Below, piece after piece: positions 15,808-24,313 of a DNA stretch of 51,720 nt. Source of the stretch: an uncultured Eubacteriales bacterium (GTDB lineage: Bacteria > Bacillota > Clostridia > Christensenellales > CAG-138). The position numbers were made by a program, and so were the translations under genes. Each line of letters begins with the position of its first letter. Position 1 is the first letter of the stretch. The notes beneath the pieces are model-generated. The model had not been told where the DNA came from, ran no database searches, and saw only the letters and a list, made by a program, of their open reading frames with translations. The DNA is taken from positions 1 to 51,720 of the forward strand of contig UQYI01000019.1 in assembly GCA_900545265.1 (NCBI GenBank), written 5' to 3'.

Positions 15808-16035
15808 TTAGTGAGAACCGGGCTCCCCTTCAGGATGCTTCTTTTCCAGCTTACGCTTATTTCCCTGAGGATCCACCACATACATATTGTCCAGCTGGCT
15901 CTGCAGACTGGCCTTGAACTGATCGATGTATGCCTGCCGCAAACGTTTCTGTTCCTCCCGTTCTTCTTCCGTCAGGCCAAGATCACTTTTGGCTTTGTGT
16001 GCCAGTTCGTTGATCCGCTCAATGTTGATCTCCAC
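15808..16035 (-). CDS. DUF896 / YnzC family protein
   Basis: 75 residues. The sequence matches the small, helical DUF896 family: MEINIERINELAHKAKSD, then a Leu/Glu/Arg-rich helix (LTEEEREEQKRLRQAYI) and LDNMYVVDPQGNKRKLEKK. B. subtilis members (YnzC, YoaF) form three-helix bundles. YnzC belongs to the LexA regulon there, but the biochemical role is unknown. It starts 12 bases downstream of the M42 peptidase stop, in one transcript with it. Confidence 0.93.
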   Translation of the reverse strand: MEINIERINELAHKAKSDLGLTEEEREEQKRLRQAYIDQFKASLQSQLDNMYVVDPQGNKRKLEKKHPEGEPGSH

Positions 16036-16047
16036 GCTGCAGCCCTC

Positions 16048-17079
16048 TCAATTCTTTGCAATAGCGCCCAGCAGGTCGCACAAGGCCCGGAGGGAATCCT
16101 CATGGGTGCGCTCATAACCGTGAGTTTCGATAACGCCGGGGCCGATCAGAGCACAGCGCACATCCTGGCTACCGGCCATAACAGCATTGGCATCGGACCC
16201 ATACCGGGGCAGCATCATATCCATCACATAAGGGATCTCATACTTGTCGCACAGATTTGCGATCCCTCCCGTTAATTCCAGATCATAGGGGAAGTGTGCA
16301 TCCATGGCAATCAAGGTGACTTTATGCTCGCTGGAAGCATTTTCCGGCCCGACGCAGCCGATATCCAGAGCGATATAATCCTCCACATCTGCCGGGATCC
16401 CGCAGGCACCGCTGCCGCCCAGTTCCTCATATTCCGTAAAGAGCACATATACCTTCCGACCCAGCGTGATCTCACCCTGGCTGACGGCCTTCATAAGTCC
16501 AAGCAGACAGGCGCAGGCAGCTTTATCATCCAGGAAACGGCTCTTGATATACCCCGTCTCCGTAGTCACTACACGGGGCTCCAACGCCACCATATCTCCG
16601 GTAGAGATGCCCAGAGACTTGGTGTCCTCGGCAGACTCCACATTCTCGTCCAACCGCACACACACGTTCTCGTGATAATTCAGGGGTTCGTCTCTCTCCT
16701 CCAAGGTCATCAGATGGATAGATGGATTCCGGCGGGCTACGGTGCCTGTATACATACCGCCCTTGCGGGGATAGATGCGTACATTCTCATGCAGGGTCTG
16801 AAAAGGAGGCACGCCCCCTACGTTGTGCACTTCCAAAGTACCGTCAGGAAGGATAGCCCTGACCATCAGCCCTACGGTGTCTGCATGCGCTACAAACACC
16901 ATGGGCCGACCCTGTCCTCCCAGTTCCACCAATACGCCGCCCTTATGCAGCCGGCGGGCGGCAAAGCCAAGCTCTTCGGCCTGATGCAGCAAATACTCAT
17001 CCATCTCCCGGTGCATGCCCAGAGGGCTGTCAATAGCAAGCAGTTCCTTCAGCTTATGGATCACGAACAGATTGTCCAT
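16048..17079 (-). CDS. M42 family metallopeptidase (FrvX-type aminopeptidase)
   Basis: 343 residues. M42 enzymes form dodecameric, dizinc aminopeptidases in the cytosol. Expected ligands and catalytic residues are visible: HADTVG (H65, D67), RFLDDKAACACL, the catalytic/metal pair in FTEYEELGGSG, ALDIGC, and the final His in ETHGYERTHEDSL. An inserted PDZ-like domain lies between the first metal motif and RFLDDK. Length is usual. The specific substrate cannot be read from sequence; older annotations call relatives cellulase M or glutamyl aminopeptidase. A hairpin separates it from potD, and the DUF896 gene follows after 12 bases. Confidence 0.93.
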   Translation of the reverse strand: MDNLFVIHKLKELLAIDSPLGMHREMDEYLLHQAEELGFAARRLHKGGVLVELGGQGRPMVFVAHADTVGLMVRAILPDGTLEVHNVGGVPPFQTLHENVRIYPRKGGMYTGTVARRNPSIHLMTLEERDEPLNYHENVCVRLDENVESAEDTKSLGISTGDMVALEPRVVTTETGYIKSRFLDDKAACACLLGLMKAVSQGEITLGRKVYVLFTEYEELGGSGACGIPADVEDYIALDIGCVGPENASSEHKVTLIAMDAHFPYDLELTGGIANLCDKYEIPYVMDMMLPRYGSDANAVMAGSQDVRCALIGPGVIETHGYERTHEDSLRALCDLLGAIAKN

Positions 17080-17111
17080 ATAAAATTCCTTTCTCTGTCT
17101 TTATGTGCAAA

Positions 17112-17139
17112 TACGGGAGGTCCGCAGAGGCCTCCCGTA
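17112..17139 (-). terminator. Hairpin after the pot operon
   Basis: Nine-bp stem TACGGGAGG/CCTCCCGTA downstream of potD on the minus strand. The T-tract is short (ATTTGC), so read-through into the M42 gene is possible. Confidence 0.55.
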
Positions 17140-17149
17140 CGACTGTTGC

Positions 17150-18217
17150 TCAGTTGACCTTGGTCAGACGCACCTGCTCCCAGGCGCTGTTGAATACATC
17201 CGCAAAATCTCCCAGATCATGGAACACTTTGCAGCGGGAGCGAACGTCATCCCCGGGATTATAAGTCTCGTTTTCTGTGAATTCGGGCCCCATAATGGCC
17301 AAAGCGGCATCATTGGGAGTGGAGTAGCAGATATACTCCGTATTCTGCCGGGCAACCTCGGGATCATTGAGGAAGTTGATAAACTTTTCCGCTTCTTCCT
17401 TGTGGGTAGAAGTTTTGGGGATCATGGCATTATCAAACCAGATATTGCTCCCCTCTTCCGGCACCACAAATGCCAGATCCGCATTCTCTTCCATGGCATA
17501 GAAAGCATCCCCGGAATACACCACACCCATGGCTGCACGTCCGTTGATCATAGCCGTCTTGATATCATCGGTACCGTAAGCCTGCACAATGCGCTCCTGC
17601 TTCTGGCGGATGAGAGCGTCTCTGGCTTCGGCCACTTCGGCTTCGGAACGGGTATTCATATCATATCCCAGCATCATCAATGCCACTGCCAGAGAATCCC
17701 TGACGGAATCATACATGAGCACCTGCCCGGCATACTTTTCATCCCAAAGGATCTTCCAGCTGGTAACAGGCTCACTGACCATCTTGGTGTTGTAGAGAAT
17801 GCCTACAGTCCCCCACATATAGGGTACGGAATATTTGTTGCCGGGATCAAAGGCATCGCTGATATCATAATACCGCTGGCCGATGTTTTTGGCGTTGGGG
17901 ATATTGTCATAGTTAAGGGGTGCCAGCAGATCTTCCCCGATAAGCTTCTCCAGAATATAGTCGGAAGGGAAGCACAGATCATATACGCAGTCGGAGGAGC
18001 GAAGCTTGATGATCATCTCCTCGTTGCTGGTCATGGTAGTATAGTTTACATGGATGCCCGTTTCCTGCTCAAAACGCTCAATGAGCTCCGGATCAATATA
18101 ATCCCCCCAGTTGAGGATGTTCAGTTCGGCTGTCTGACTGCCGGAGCAGCCGGTATACAGAAGAACGGTACCAAGGATCATCATCAGGACGATCAAAAGG
18201 GAAATAGTTTTTTTCAT
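17150..18217 (-). CDS. potD: Spermidine/putrescine ABC transporter substrate-binding lipoprotein
   Basis: 355 residues. A signal peptide ends in a lipobox (LLYTGC, Cys about residue 24), so the protein is tethered outside the membrane. The mature protein is a two-lobed periplasmic-binding fold of the PotD/PotF group: LNILNWGDYIDPELIERFE at the N-terminus, VYDLCFPSDYILEKL, then PYMWGTVGILYN, SVRDSLAVALMMLGYDMN, and a C-terminal EEAEKFINFLNDPEVA segment. The acidic residues in these loops usually hold the polyamine amines. Its start codon overlaps the potC stop by four bases (ATGA), so the two are translationally coupled. Last gene of the pot operon. Confidence 0.95.
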   Translation of the reverse strand: MKKTISLLIVLMMILGTVLLYTGCSGSQTAELNILNWGDYIDPELIERFEQETGIHVNYTTMTSNEEMIIKLRSSDCVYDLCFPSDYILEKLIGEDLLAPLNYDNIPNAKNIGQRYYDISDAFDPGNKYSVPYMWGTVGILYNTKMVSEPVTSWKILWDEKYAGQVLMYDSVRDSLAVALMMLGYDMNTRSEAEVAEARDALIRQKQERIVQAYGTDDIKTAMINGRAAMGVVYSGDAFYAMEENADLAFVVPEEGSNIWFDNAMIPKTSTHKEEAEKFINFLNDPEVARQNTEYICYSTPNDAALAIMGPEFTENETYNPGDDVRSRCKVFHDLGDFADVFNSAWEQVRLTKVN

Positions 18218-19071
18218 GCTTCGTTTCCTTTCTTCAGCTTAACTTTCTTATTTTGGATCTCATCCTCCCGTTCCTTGCGCAGGCTGCGGATATTGACGAT
18301 AAGCAGCAGCGTTACCACGGGAATGAATATGATAGTGGAGATAGCGGGGTTCACGCCCTTGGCTTTACCCACGGCAGAGTAGATATACATGGACAGGTTG
18401 TTATGCAAACCGTTGCCTGCAAAATAGCTGACCACAAAATCATCCAGCGACATGGTAAAGGCCATGATAAAGCCCGAAACGATCCCCGGCCGGATATCCG
18501 GAATAACCACCTTCCATAAAGCCTGCAAAGGGGTGCAGCCCAGGTCCATAGCCGCTTCATACATCATGTTGCTGCTCTGCCGAAGCCGGGGCAGTACGGA
18601 AAAGATCACATAGGGCAGGTTAAAGGAAATATGGGCGATCAGCAGCCGCAGCATATCGTCCATATTGCCCATGCCGATCTTGCCCCGGAGCATATTCATA
18701 AAGGTAAAAAGCATCATAAAGCTGATACCCGTTACCAGATCCGGGTTTACCATGGGCAGCTGAGATACGTTGAGCACCAAAGTGCGAAAGCGCTTCTTTA
18801 AGGACATCAGACCGATGGCAGCAGCGGTACCCACACCCGTGGCTACAATGCTGGAAACAATGGCCAGTTCCAATGTGGTCATAATGGCCTTGACCACCTC
18901 TCTGTCATTGAGCAGCTTCACATAGTTTTTGAAGGTAAAACCCACCCAGTTTCCCAGAGTAAAGGAATCGTTAAAGGAATACAGGATCAAAAACAGGATC
19001 GGAGCATACAGAAACAGCAGCATGAGGCCCAGATACGTTCCCTTGAAGAAAGAAGATACCTTTTTCACCAC
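18214..19071 (-). CDS. potC: Spermidine/putrescine ABC transporter permease PotC
   Basis: 285 residues with six predicted membrane segments and the binding-protein-dependent transport signature EAAMDLGCTPLQALWKVVIPDIRPG (the EAA loop that contacts the ATPase). The N-terminus (KGTYLGLMLLFLYAPILFLILYSFNDS) is typical of PotC/YdcV. The start overlaps potB by seven bases and the stop overlaps potD by four. PotB and PotC form the heterodimeric membrane channel for polyamines. Confidence 0.95.
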   Translation of the reverse strand: MVKKVSSFFKGTYLGLMLLFLYAPILFLILYSFNDSFTLGNWVGFTFKNYVKLLNDREVVKAIMTTLELAIVSSIVATGVGTAAAIGLMSLKKRFRTLVLNVSQLPMVNPDLVTGISFMMLFTFMNMLRGKIGMGNMDDMLRLLIAHISFNLPYVIFSVLPRLRQSSNMMYEAAMDLGCTPLQALWKVVIPDIRPGIVSGFIMAFTMSLDDFVVSYFAGNGLHNNLSMYIYSAVGKAKGVNPAISTIIFIPVVTLLLIVNIRSLRKEREDEIQNKKVKLKKGNEA

Positions 19072-19865
19072 ATTCTCCCCCCTTCCTCATGATCCTTATC
19101 AAAGTGATTCATCACGGCGGTGCTGATGATCACACACAGCAGCAGCACCACCGCCATGGCGCTGCCCACATCCAGGGCATTGGCCTGCTTGATCTGATAT
19201 TCAATCAGTTCCCCATACAGGGTGTTGGTCATGCCGCCCCCCAGCAGCTTGGGTACCGCAAAAGCAGTAATGGAAGGAATGAACACCATAGTGATGCCGG
19301 AAATGATGCCGGAAACGCTCAACGGCAGCACCACCTTAACGAAAGTCTGCACCCCGTTGCACCCCAGATCCCTGGCTGCCTCCAGATAACTTTTGTCCAT
19401 TTTAGACAAGGTCGTATACAGCGGCAGGATCATAAAGGGTAGGAAGTTATATACCAGGCCCAGCATGACCGCAAAATCATTATTCAGCAGGGAACCGGTA
19501 TGGAACAGGGCCGGAATAAAATCTCCCAGTATGCTTTGCCAGGCATAGGTGCGCAGCAGCACGTTCATCCACATGGGCACGATAAAGAACACGCTGATCA
19601 ACGCTGCTACAGCCTTTTTCATGGTGGAAAGGATATAGGCTACCGGATATCCCAGCACCAGACAGATAGTGGTGGTGGCAAAGGCGGTCTTTAAGGAATC
19701 CCACAGGCTGATCAGATACGTTTCTTTTCCCAGCACTGCACGGACGGCTTCCAGAGAAAAATTCCCGTCTCGAGTGAACGCATAGTAGAGCACAAACAAC
19801 ATGGGAGCCAGTATAAAGAGTACCATCCATACAATGTACGGATAGGAAAATACTTTCCGCTTCAT
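19065..19865 (-). CDS. potB: Spermidine/putrescine ABC transporter permease PotB
   Basis: 266 residues, six membrane segments, with the EAA loop EAARDLGCNGVQTFVKVVLPLSVSG. The first segment YIVWMVLFILAPMLFVLYYAFT is characteristic of PotB/YdcU. It starts 11 bases after potA and overlaps potC by seven bases. The C-terminal end HFDKDHEEGGRMW overlaps the potC start. Confidence 0.95.
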   Translation of the reverse strand: MKRKVFSYPYIVWMVLFILAPMLFVLYYAFTRDGNFSLEAVRAVLGKETYLISLWDSLKTAFATTTICLVLGYPVAYILSTMKKAVAALISVFFIVPMWMNVLLRTYAWQSILGDFIPALFHTGSLLNNDFAVMLGLVYNFLPFMILPLYTTLSKMDKSYLEAARDLGCNGVQTFVKVVLPLSVSGIISGITMVFIPSITAFAVPKLLGGGMTNTLYGELIEYQIKQANALDVGSAMAVVLLLCVIISTAVMNHFDKDHEEGGRMW

Positions 19866-19876
19866 GGCTGCTGCCC

Positions 19877-21247
19877 TCAGTTTTTATGGGAAAGAACCAG
19901 TTTCTCCGGCTCCACCCGGATGCCTACTTCTTCCCCATCCTCCATAAAGTCCGGGGTGTAAGCGATCCAGTCGTTTTCCTCACAGGAAACGGTGATCTCA
20001 TAATGGCTGCCCAGGAACATGCAGGCCTTGACAAAGCCGGTAAGCTTGGCATCCTGAGGATTGACGATCTGCACATCCTTGGGCTGGATCTGCACCAGAG
20101 CCACTTCCTTATTCTCATAGTCTTCGGGAATGGTGCAGGCAAAGGCCTTATCATCGATCCAGATCTCTCCGTCACCGGGATAAACCTCGCAGTCAAAAAT
20201 GTTGTTAGACCGGGTCTTTTTCATAATATGGATGGCATCGGGCGGGATTTCTATACCCACCTTGGCCCCTACGGTAGTTTCTTCGGTGGTATGCACCACC
20301 CACTCATACCCGCCGCAGTCCACGCAGACCTCATAGTGTACACCCATGAACACCACACTGGTGACAGTGCCCTTGACCATCCCCGTTTCAATGGGCACGA
20401 TGTCTATATCCTCCGGGCGCACCACGGCATCCACCTCTACGTTTTTGCCGAAGCCTGCATCCACGCAGGTATAGGTCACGCCGTTCATGCGCACCTTATA
20501 ATCCTCCGGCATGATGGAAGCAATGATGTTGCTCTCCCCGATAAAGTCCGCCACGAAAACGTTTTTGGGCTCGTTATAGATATCTTTGGGCCGGCCGATC
20601 TGTTGGATGACCCCGTCCTTCATGATCACAATGGTATCGGACATGGTCAACGCTTCGGTCTGATCGTGTGTAACGTAAACAAAGGTGATCCCCAAGGCCT
20701 GCTGCATACGTTTTAGCTCTACCTGCATCTCCTGACGCAGCTTAAGATCCAAAGCGCCCAGCGGTTCATCCAGCAAAAGGATCTTGGGCTGATTTACCAG
20801 CGCTCTGGCAATGGCTACCCGCTGCTGCTGACCGCCGGAAAGCTGATCCACCCAGCGCTTGCCATAGCCCTCCAGATTCACCAGCTTGAGCATTTCGTGT
20901 ACTTTGCCTTCAATAACATCCTTGGGTGTCTTTTTGATCCGCAGGCCGAAAGCAATGTTGTCGAATACATTCAGATGAGGGAAAAGAGCGTACTTCTGGA
21001 ATACGGTATTGATCTCCCGTTTATAAGGCGGAACCTGTGCAATATCTGTTCCGTTCATATAAATATGCCCGGAAGACGGCATGATAAAACCGGCAATAAG
21101 CCGCAGGGTCGTGGTCTTGCCGCAGCCGGAAGGCCCCAGCAGGGTAAGGAATTCTCCGTCATTGATATACAGATTCACATGTTCCAAAGCGAGGTCGCCC
21201 TCATAGTCCTTGGAAACGTCCACCAGCTCGATCAGTCTCTTTCCCAT
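19877..21247 (-). CDS. potA: Spermidine/putrescine ABC transporter ATPase PotA, with two C-terminal TOBE-like repeats
   Basis: 456 residues, against roughly 350-380 for usual PotA. Walker A GPSGCGKTT starts at residue 38, Q-loop near 84, signature LSGGQQQR 136-143, Walker B LLLDEP 157-162, H-loop in VTHDQTEAL. The C-terminal regulatory part contains two similar modules: one around VKGTVTSVVFMGVHYEVCVDCGG (about residues 283-305) and one around LTGFVKACMFLGSHYEITVSCEE (about 400-425). Each resembles a TOBE_2 barrel, so this looks like an internal duplication of the regulatory domain. Start follows the XRE-cupin regulator by 36 bases. It energises polyamine import through PotBC. Confidence 0.94.
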   Translation of the reverse strand: MGKRLIELVDVSKDYEGDLALEHVNLYINDGEFLTLLGPSGCGKTTTLRLIAGFIMPSSGHIYMNGTDIAQVPPYKREINTVFQKYALFPHLNVFDNIAFGLRIKKTPKDVIEGKVHEMLKLVNLEGYGKRWVDQLSGGQQQRVAIARALVNQPKILLLDEPLGALDLKLRQEMQVELKRMQQALGITFVYVTHDQTEALTMSDTIVIMKDGVIQQIGRPKDIYNEPKNVFVADFIGESNIIASIMPEDYKVRMNGVTYTCVDAGFGKNVEVDAVVRPEDIDIVPIETGMVKGTVTSVVFMGVHYEVCVDCGGYEWVVHTTEETTVGAKVGIEIPPDAIHIMKKTRSNNIFDCEVYPGDGEIWIDDKAFACTIPEDYENKEVALVQIQPKDVQIVNPQDAKLTGFVKACMFLGSHYEITVSCEENDWIAYTPDFMEDGEEVGIRVEPEKLVLSHKN

Positions 21248-21283
21248 TTTTCTTTCCTCATGCTCCGTTTTTAGGATGTTTGT

Positions 21284-21823
21284 TTAAAAAGAGGGCGGAG
21301 TGCTGACCCACAGCACCCTGGCTTCCCCTTTGCCGACATTGACAAGATAGTGCACCCCAGCAGGGTGAAAATAGAAGGAATCTCCCCGGCGAAGCTTATA
21401 GCGGCTGTCGCCGCAAGCAAGCTGTATGGAACCGGAAAGCACATAGCCGAATTCTTCGCCTTCATGAGGATCATCCGGACTGGTGCTGCTGCCGGGAGCC
21501 ATGGTCACCAGAATAGGTTCCAGCGCATTCTTCTGCGCATTGGTCACCAGCCATTTGATGGCCACCCCAGGGCAGGCATCCTCTTTGATAAACATATCTT
21601 CGGCGGCATAGACGACCTTTTCATCGGCGTGATCGCTGAAAAACTCCCCCACGTTGCTCCCCAGAGCCTCCAGAATGTCCATAAGAGTCGCAATGGAGGG
21701 CGAGGTGATATCCCGCTCCAGCTGGGATATGAAGCCCTTCGTCAGCTCCGTCCGATCCGCCAGCTCTTCCTGGGTCAGTCCCAGACGCAGGCGCATGCGT
21801 TTTATCTTGCTTCCGATCTCCAT
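21284..21823 (-). CDS. XRE-family regulator with C-terminal cupin domain (PuuR-like)
   Basis: 179 residues. Residues 1-66 form a lambda-repressor-type helix-turn-helix (KIKRMRLRLGLTQEELADRTELTKGFISQLERDITSPS). Residues about 100-179 form a cupin barrel (EGEEFGYVLSGSIQLACGD, RRGDSFYFHPAGVHYLVN), the usual ligand-sensing part. Regulators of this build precede potABCD in many Bacillota and control polyamine transport; E. coli PuuR is a relative. It is the first gene of the operon, 36 bases before potA. Two copies of a 15-bp palindrome in its own leader are the likely operators, implying autoregulation. Confidence 0.92.
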   Translation of the reverse strand: MEIGSKIKRMRLRLGLTQEELADRTELTKGFISQLERDITSPSIATLMDILEALGSNVGEFFSDHADEKVVYAAEDMFIKEDACPGVAIKWLVTNAQKNALEPILVTMAPGSSTSPDDPHEGEEFGYVLSGSIQLACGDSRYKLRRGDSFYFHPAGVHYLVNVGKGEARVLWVSTPPSF

Positions 21824-21837
21824 GCAAACAGCCTTTC

Positions 21838-21902
21838 TAAACTTTTTGTTTACGGATACTGGCTTACAGCCTTTCTAAACTTATGGTTTACAATTTCTAA
21901 AC
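21838..21902 (-). promoter_or_regulatory. Twin palindromic operators upstream of the XRE-cupin/pot operon
   Basis: TAAAC-N5-GTTTA occurs at 21838-21852 and 21876-21890, 38 bases centre to centre, with a third TAAAC half-site at 21898-21902. Each is preceded by TTTC, so longer direct repeats of ACAGCCTTTCTAAACT (21828-21843 and 21866-21881) embed them. They lie between the predicted transcription start and the start codon. The rest of the 369-base gap (to 22192) holds the promoter and the terminator of the next operon; 21942-22150 shows nothing else I can support. Confidence 0.7.
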
Positions 21903-21912
21903 AAACACATAG

Positions 21913-21941
21913 ATTAAAACAGAAATCGACAGTCTTGTCAA
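21913..21941 (-). promoter_or_regulatory. Promoter of the XRE-cupin/potABCD operon
   Basis: Minus strand: -35 TTGACA (21936-21941), 17-base spacer, -10 TTTAAT (21913-21918). The expected 5' leader of about 84 bases carries the twin palindromes. Confidence 0.75.
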
Positions 21942-22151
21942 TCCCCTCTGCGTACATTTTTTTGAGATATTTTGCGGAGCCTCTCCCGCCCCCATGTGCA
22001 GCATAGAGTACAGCTTTTATCTGCCGTAAACCTGGGAACCGAATCTGCAAAATCCAATATCCAAGCAAGTAAAAAACCAGAACAGCCGCCTGTCAAGCAC
22101 GAACGGTCTGAGCTTCAATGAGGCGCCGAAACGGCTCCGTCTATGAACAAT

Positions 22152-22175
22152 AAAAAGGCCCCAAAGGGGCCTTTT
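22152..22175 (-). terminator. Terminator of the SPT-like/SDR operon
   Basis: Ten-bp stem AAAAGGCCCC/GGGGCCTTTT with a three-base loop and a run of five T on the minus strand, 17 bases beyond the SDR stop. Confidence 0.85.
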
Positions 22176-22192
22176 CTCACAGAATTGAAGGA

Positions 22193-22978
22193 TCAGGCGG
22201 CATACAATTTGCCGATAAGGACATTGGCCCAGCCGCTGGGCAGTATGCGCATGATCAGACCTGCCATTTTGTAAAGCAAACCGGGGATATAGAAAGGTTT
22301 CACCCGCTTTTTCAAAGCACAGCGGGCCATCAGAGCTCCTACCTTTTCCGGAGAAGCACCCTTGCGTTCATCCGCTTCCATTTTGCCTACCGATCGGGAA
22401 ATTACGCCCGCATAAACGCCGTCTCCCTCATCCACCTTATCCCGGGCAGCGGTAAACCCTGTAACAGTATCCCCGGGCATAACGGCACACAGACTGATAT
22501 GAAAGGGCCGCAGCTCATTTGCCATGGACATGGTGTATGAATTTATGGCAGCCTTGGAGCAGGCATACCAGGTCTGAAAGGGAATAGGCACTACCCCCGC
22601 TACAGAACTGGCCAAAACGATCCTTCCTCCACCCTCGCGGCGCATATGGGGAATACAGGCGTTGACCATATTGGCTGTACCCAGCAGGTTCACACGCAGC
22701 TGCTGCTCTGCTTTTTCCATAGAGGTAAACTCTCCTGCACCGGAAATGCCATATCCGGCACAATGGATCAGTATATCCAGCCGGCCTTCCCGTTCCACTA
22801 TCCGTCCGACAGCTTTCCGGCAGCCTTCCTCGCTGCATACATCGCAGGAAATATGTTTATCTCCTCCCTCCTGTCTGCGGCTGAGAGTATATACGATGCA
22901 GCCCCGTTCCTTCAGGGCCTTTGCGGCCGCAGCCCCAATGCCCGAGGTGCCGCCGGTGACCAGTGCGACCTTTTCCAT
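22193..22978 (-). CDS. Short-chain dehydrogenase/reductase, candidate 3-ketosphinganine reductase
   Basis: 261 residues, classical SDR. The nucleotide site is TGGTSGIG (8-15), NAG-type motif HCAGYG (72-77), catalytic S124/S125 and YxxxK at Y138-K142. The C-terminal 45 residues (RVKPFYIPGLLYKMAGLIMRILPSGW...LIGKLY) are hydrophobic and basic and could lie on the membrane surface, as in enzymes acting on lipids. It is 25 bases downstream of an SPT-like PLP enzyme and ends the operon. In sphingolipid synthesis an SDR reduces the 3-keto group made by serine palmitoyltransferase, so that role is inferred from context. A generic NAD(P)-dependent oxidoreductase remains possible. Confidence 0.85.
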   Translation of the reverse strand: MEKVALVTGGTSGIGAAAAKALKERGCIVYTLSRRQEGGDKHISCDVCSEEGCRKAVGRIVEREGRLDILIHCAGYGISGAGEFTSMEKAEQQLRVNLLGTANMVNACIPHMRREGGGRIVLASSVAGVVPIPFQTWYACSKAAINSYTMSMANELRPFHISLCAVMPGDTVTGFTAARDKVDEGDGVYAGVISRSVGKMEADERKGASPEKVGALMARCALKKRVKPFYIPGLLYKMAGLIMRILPSGWANVLIGKLYAA

Positions 22979-23003
22979 AGCTGATGTGCTCCTTTTCTGA
23001 TTC

Positions 23004-24191
23004 TTATTTCATGGCATATTCCGGCATGGAAAGCACCCGGCTTAATATATCCGCCGCTTCTTCCAGCAAAGGCTCCGTCAATGTAGCCATCAAACTGGTG
23101 CGCAGCATACACCCGTCTGCCGGCGCGGCCGGAGGGAGCACTGTGTTCACAAACAGCCCCTGTTTGTACAGTTCCATGGCAATGCGCAGGGTCCGATCTG
23201 CGGTATAAGTGAAGATCGGCACAATAGGCGTCCGGCTCTCCCGAATGGACATTCCCCGCTGCTTCAATGCTTCCCGGAAGAAATCCGAAAGCCGCAAGAG
23301 CCTTTCGGGCAGTTCCGGTTCTTCCTCCAGCACATTCAGGGCTGCAAGAGCCGCCGCACAGGAAGCCGGAGGCACGGAAGCCGAAAAAATGAAAGGACGG
23401 GAATTATGCCGCACATAATCCACGATCCTGGACTTACCCGCCATGTAGCCGCCCAGGCTGGCCAGTGATTTGGAGAACGTGCCCATATACACATCCACCT
23501 CCTGCTCCAGGCCAAAATGGCTGGGAGTGCCCCGACCGCCCTTTCCCAGGGTACCCAAGCCGTGGGCGTCATCCACCATGATCCTGGCCCCGTAGGTCTT
23601 TGCCAGCCGGACGATCTCCGGCAGGTTCGCAATATCTCCGCTCATGGAGAAAAGACCGTCGGTTACGATAAGTGCTCCGGCGCTTTCCGGAACCCGCTGC
23701 AAACACCGCTCCAAAGCCTCCATGTCATTGTGCTCATAGCGCAGAAGCTTCCCATAGCTCAGACGGCAGGCATCGTAGATACTGGCATGATCCTCTTTGT
23801 CCAGGATCACATAGTCATTCCGCCCTACCAGGGCACTGATAATGCCCAGATTGCTTTGGAACCCCGTGGAGAAGGTCATCGCCCCCTCCTGATGGAGAAA
23901 CCCTGCCAGCCGTTCCTCCAGCTCTACATGCATATCCAGTGTCCCATTCAAAAAACGGGAGCCGGAGCATCCGGTACCATATTGTTCTACCGCCTTGACC
24001 GCCGCCTCTATCACCTTTGGATGACTGGTCAGGCCCAGATAATTGTTGCTGCCCAGCATGATCCGCCGCTGGTGCTCCATAATGACCTCGGGACCCTGAC
24101 GGGTCTGCAGTGCTCTGAAATAGGGGTAAATGCCCTTTTCCCGGTATGCGTCGGCTATGCCCGGCGCATAGCATTTTTCAAAGATGTCCAT
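23004..24191 (-). CDS. Alpha-oxoamine synthase, serine-palmitoyltransferase-like
   Basis: 395 residues. PLP-dependent fold-type I enzyme condensing an amino acid with an acyl-CoA or acyl carrier thioester. K241 (TFSKS) is the PLP lysine, H135 (DHAS) the stacking histidine, D207 and H210 (VDDAH) the cofactor contacts. The N-terminal block EKGIYPYFRALQTRQGPEV, the LGSNNYLGLT motif and TGCSGSRFLNGTLDMHVELE look closer, from memory, to bacterial serine palmitoyltransferases than to BioF (SRLVSG) or Kbl (VRTINGT). With the downstream SDR this would make sphinganine. Glycine C-acetyltransferase or 8-amino-7-oxononanoate synthase activity is the alternative; no other bio or tdh gene is nearby. Own strong promoter about 120 bases upstream. 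Confidence 0.85.
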   Translation of the reverse strand: MDIFEKCYAPGIADAYREKGIYPYFRALQTRQGPEVIMEHQRRIMLGSNNYLGLTSHPKVIEAAVKAVEQYGTGCSGSRFLNGTLDMHVELEERLAGFLHQEGAMTFSTGFQSNLGIISALVGRNDYVILDKEDHASIYDACRLSYGKLLRYEHNDMEALERCLQRVPESAGALIVTDGLFSMSGDIANLPEIVRLAKTYGARIMVDDAHGLGTLGKGGRGTPSHFGLEQEVDVYMGTFSKSLASLGGYMAGKSRIVDYVRHNSRPFIFSASVPPASCAAALAALNVLEEEPELPERLLRLSDFFREALKQRGMSIRESRTPIVPIFTYTADRTLRIAMELYKQGLFVNTVLPPAAPADGCMLRTSLMATLTEPLLEEAADILSRVLSMPEYAMK

Positions 24192-24313
24192 TGTCTGTCT
24201 CCTTTGATGTGATCTATAATGAACGGAGGCACATTACACAGAAGCAGCCGGGTATGTAGGGCTGCCGCAAAAAATGCACCCACGCACATCGCCTGGATAA
24301 CGTTGAATGACAA

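Noticed and set aside
17157..18382. Long plus-strand frame opposite potD
   Set aside because: PotD and PotC are unambiguous on the other strand; the frame is rich in His and Ile typical of antisense shadows.
22841..23003. CRISPR or mobile element anywhere in the window
   Set aside because: No regularly spaced repeats, transposase motifs or terminal inverted repeats were seen in any intergenic stretch; this entry records the negative result.
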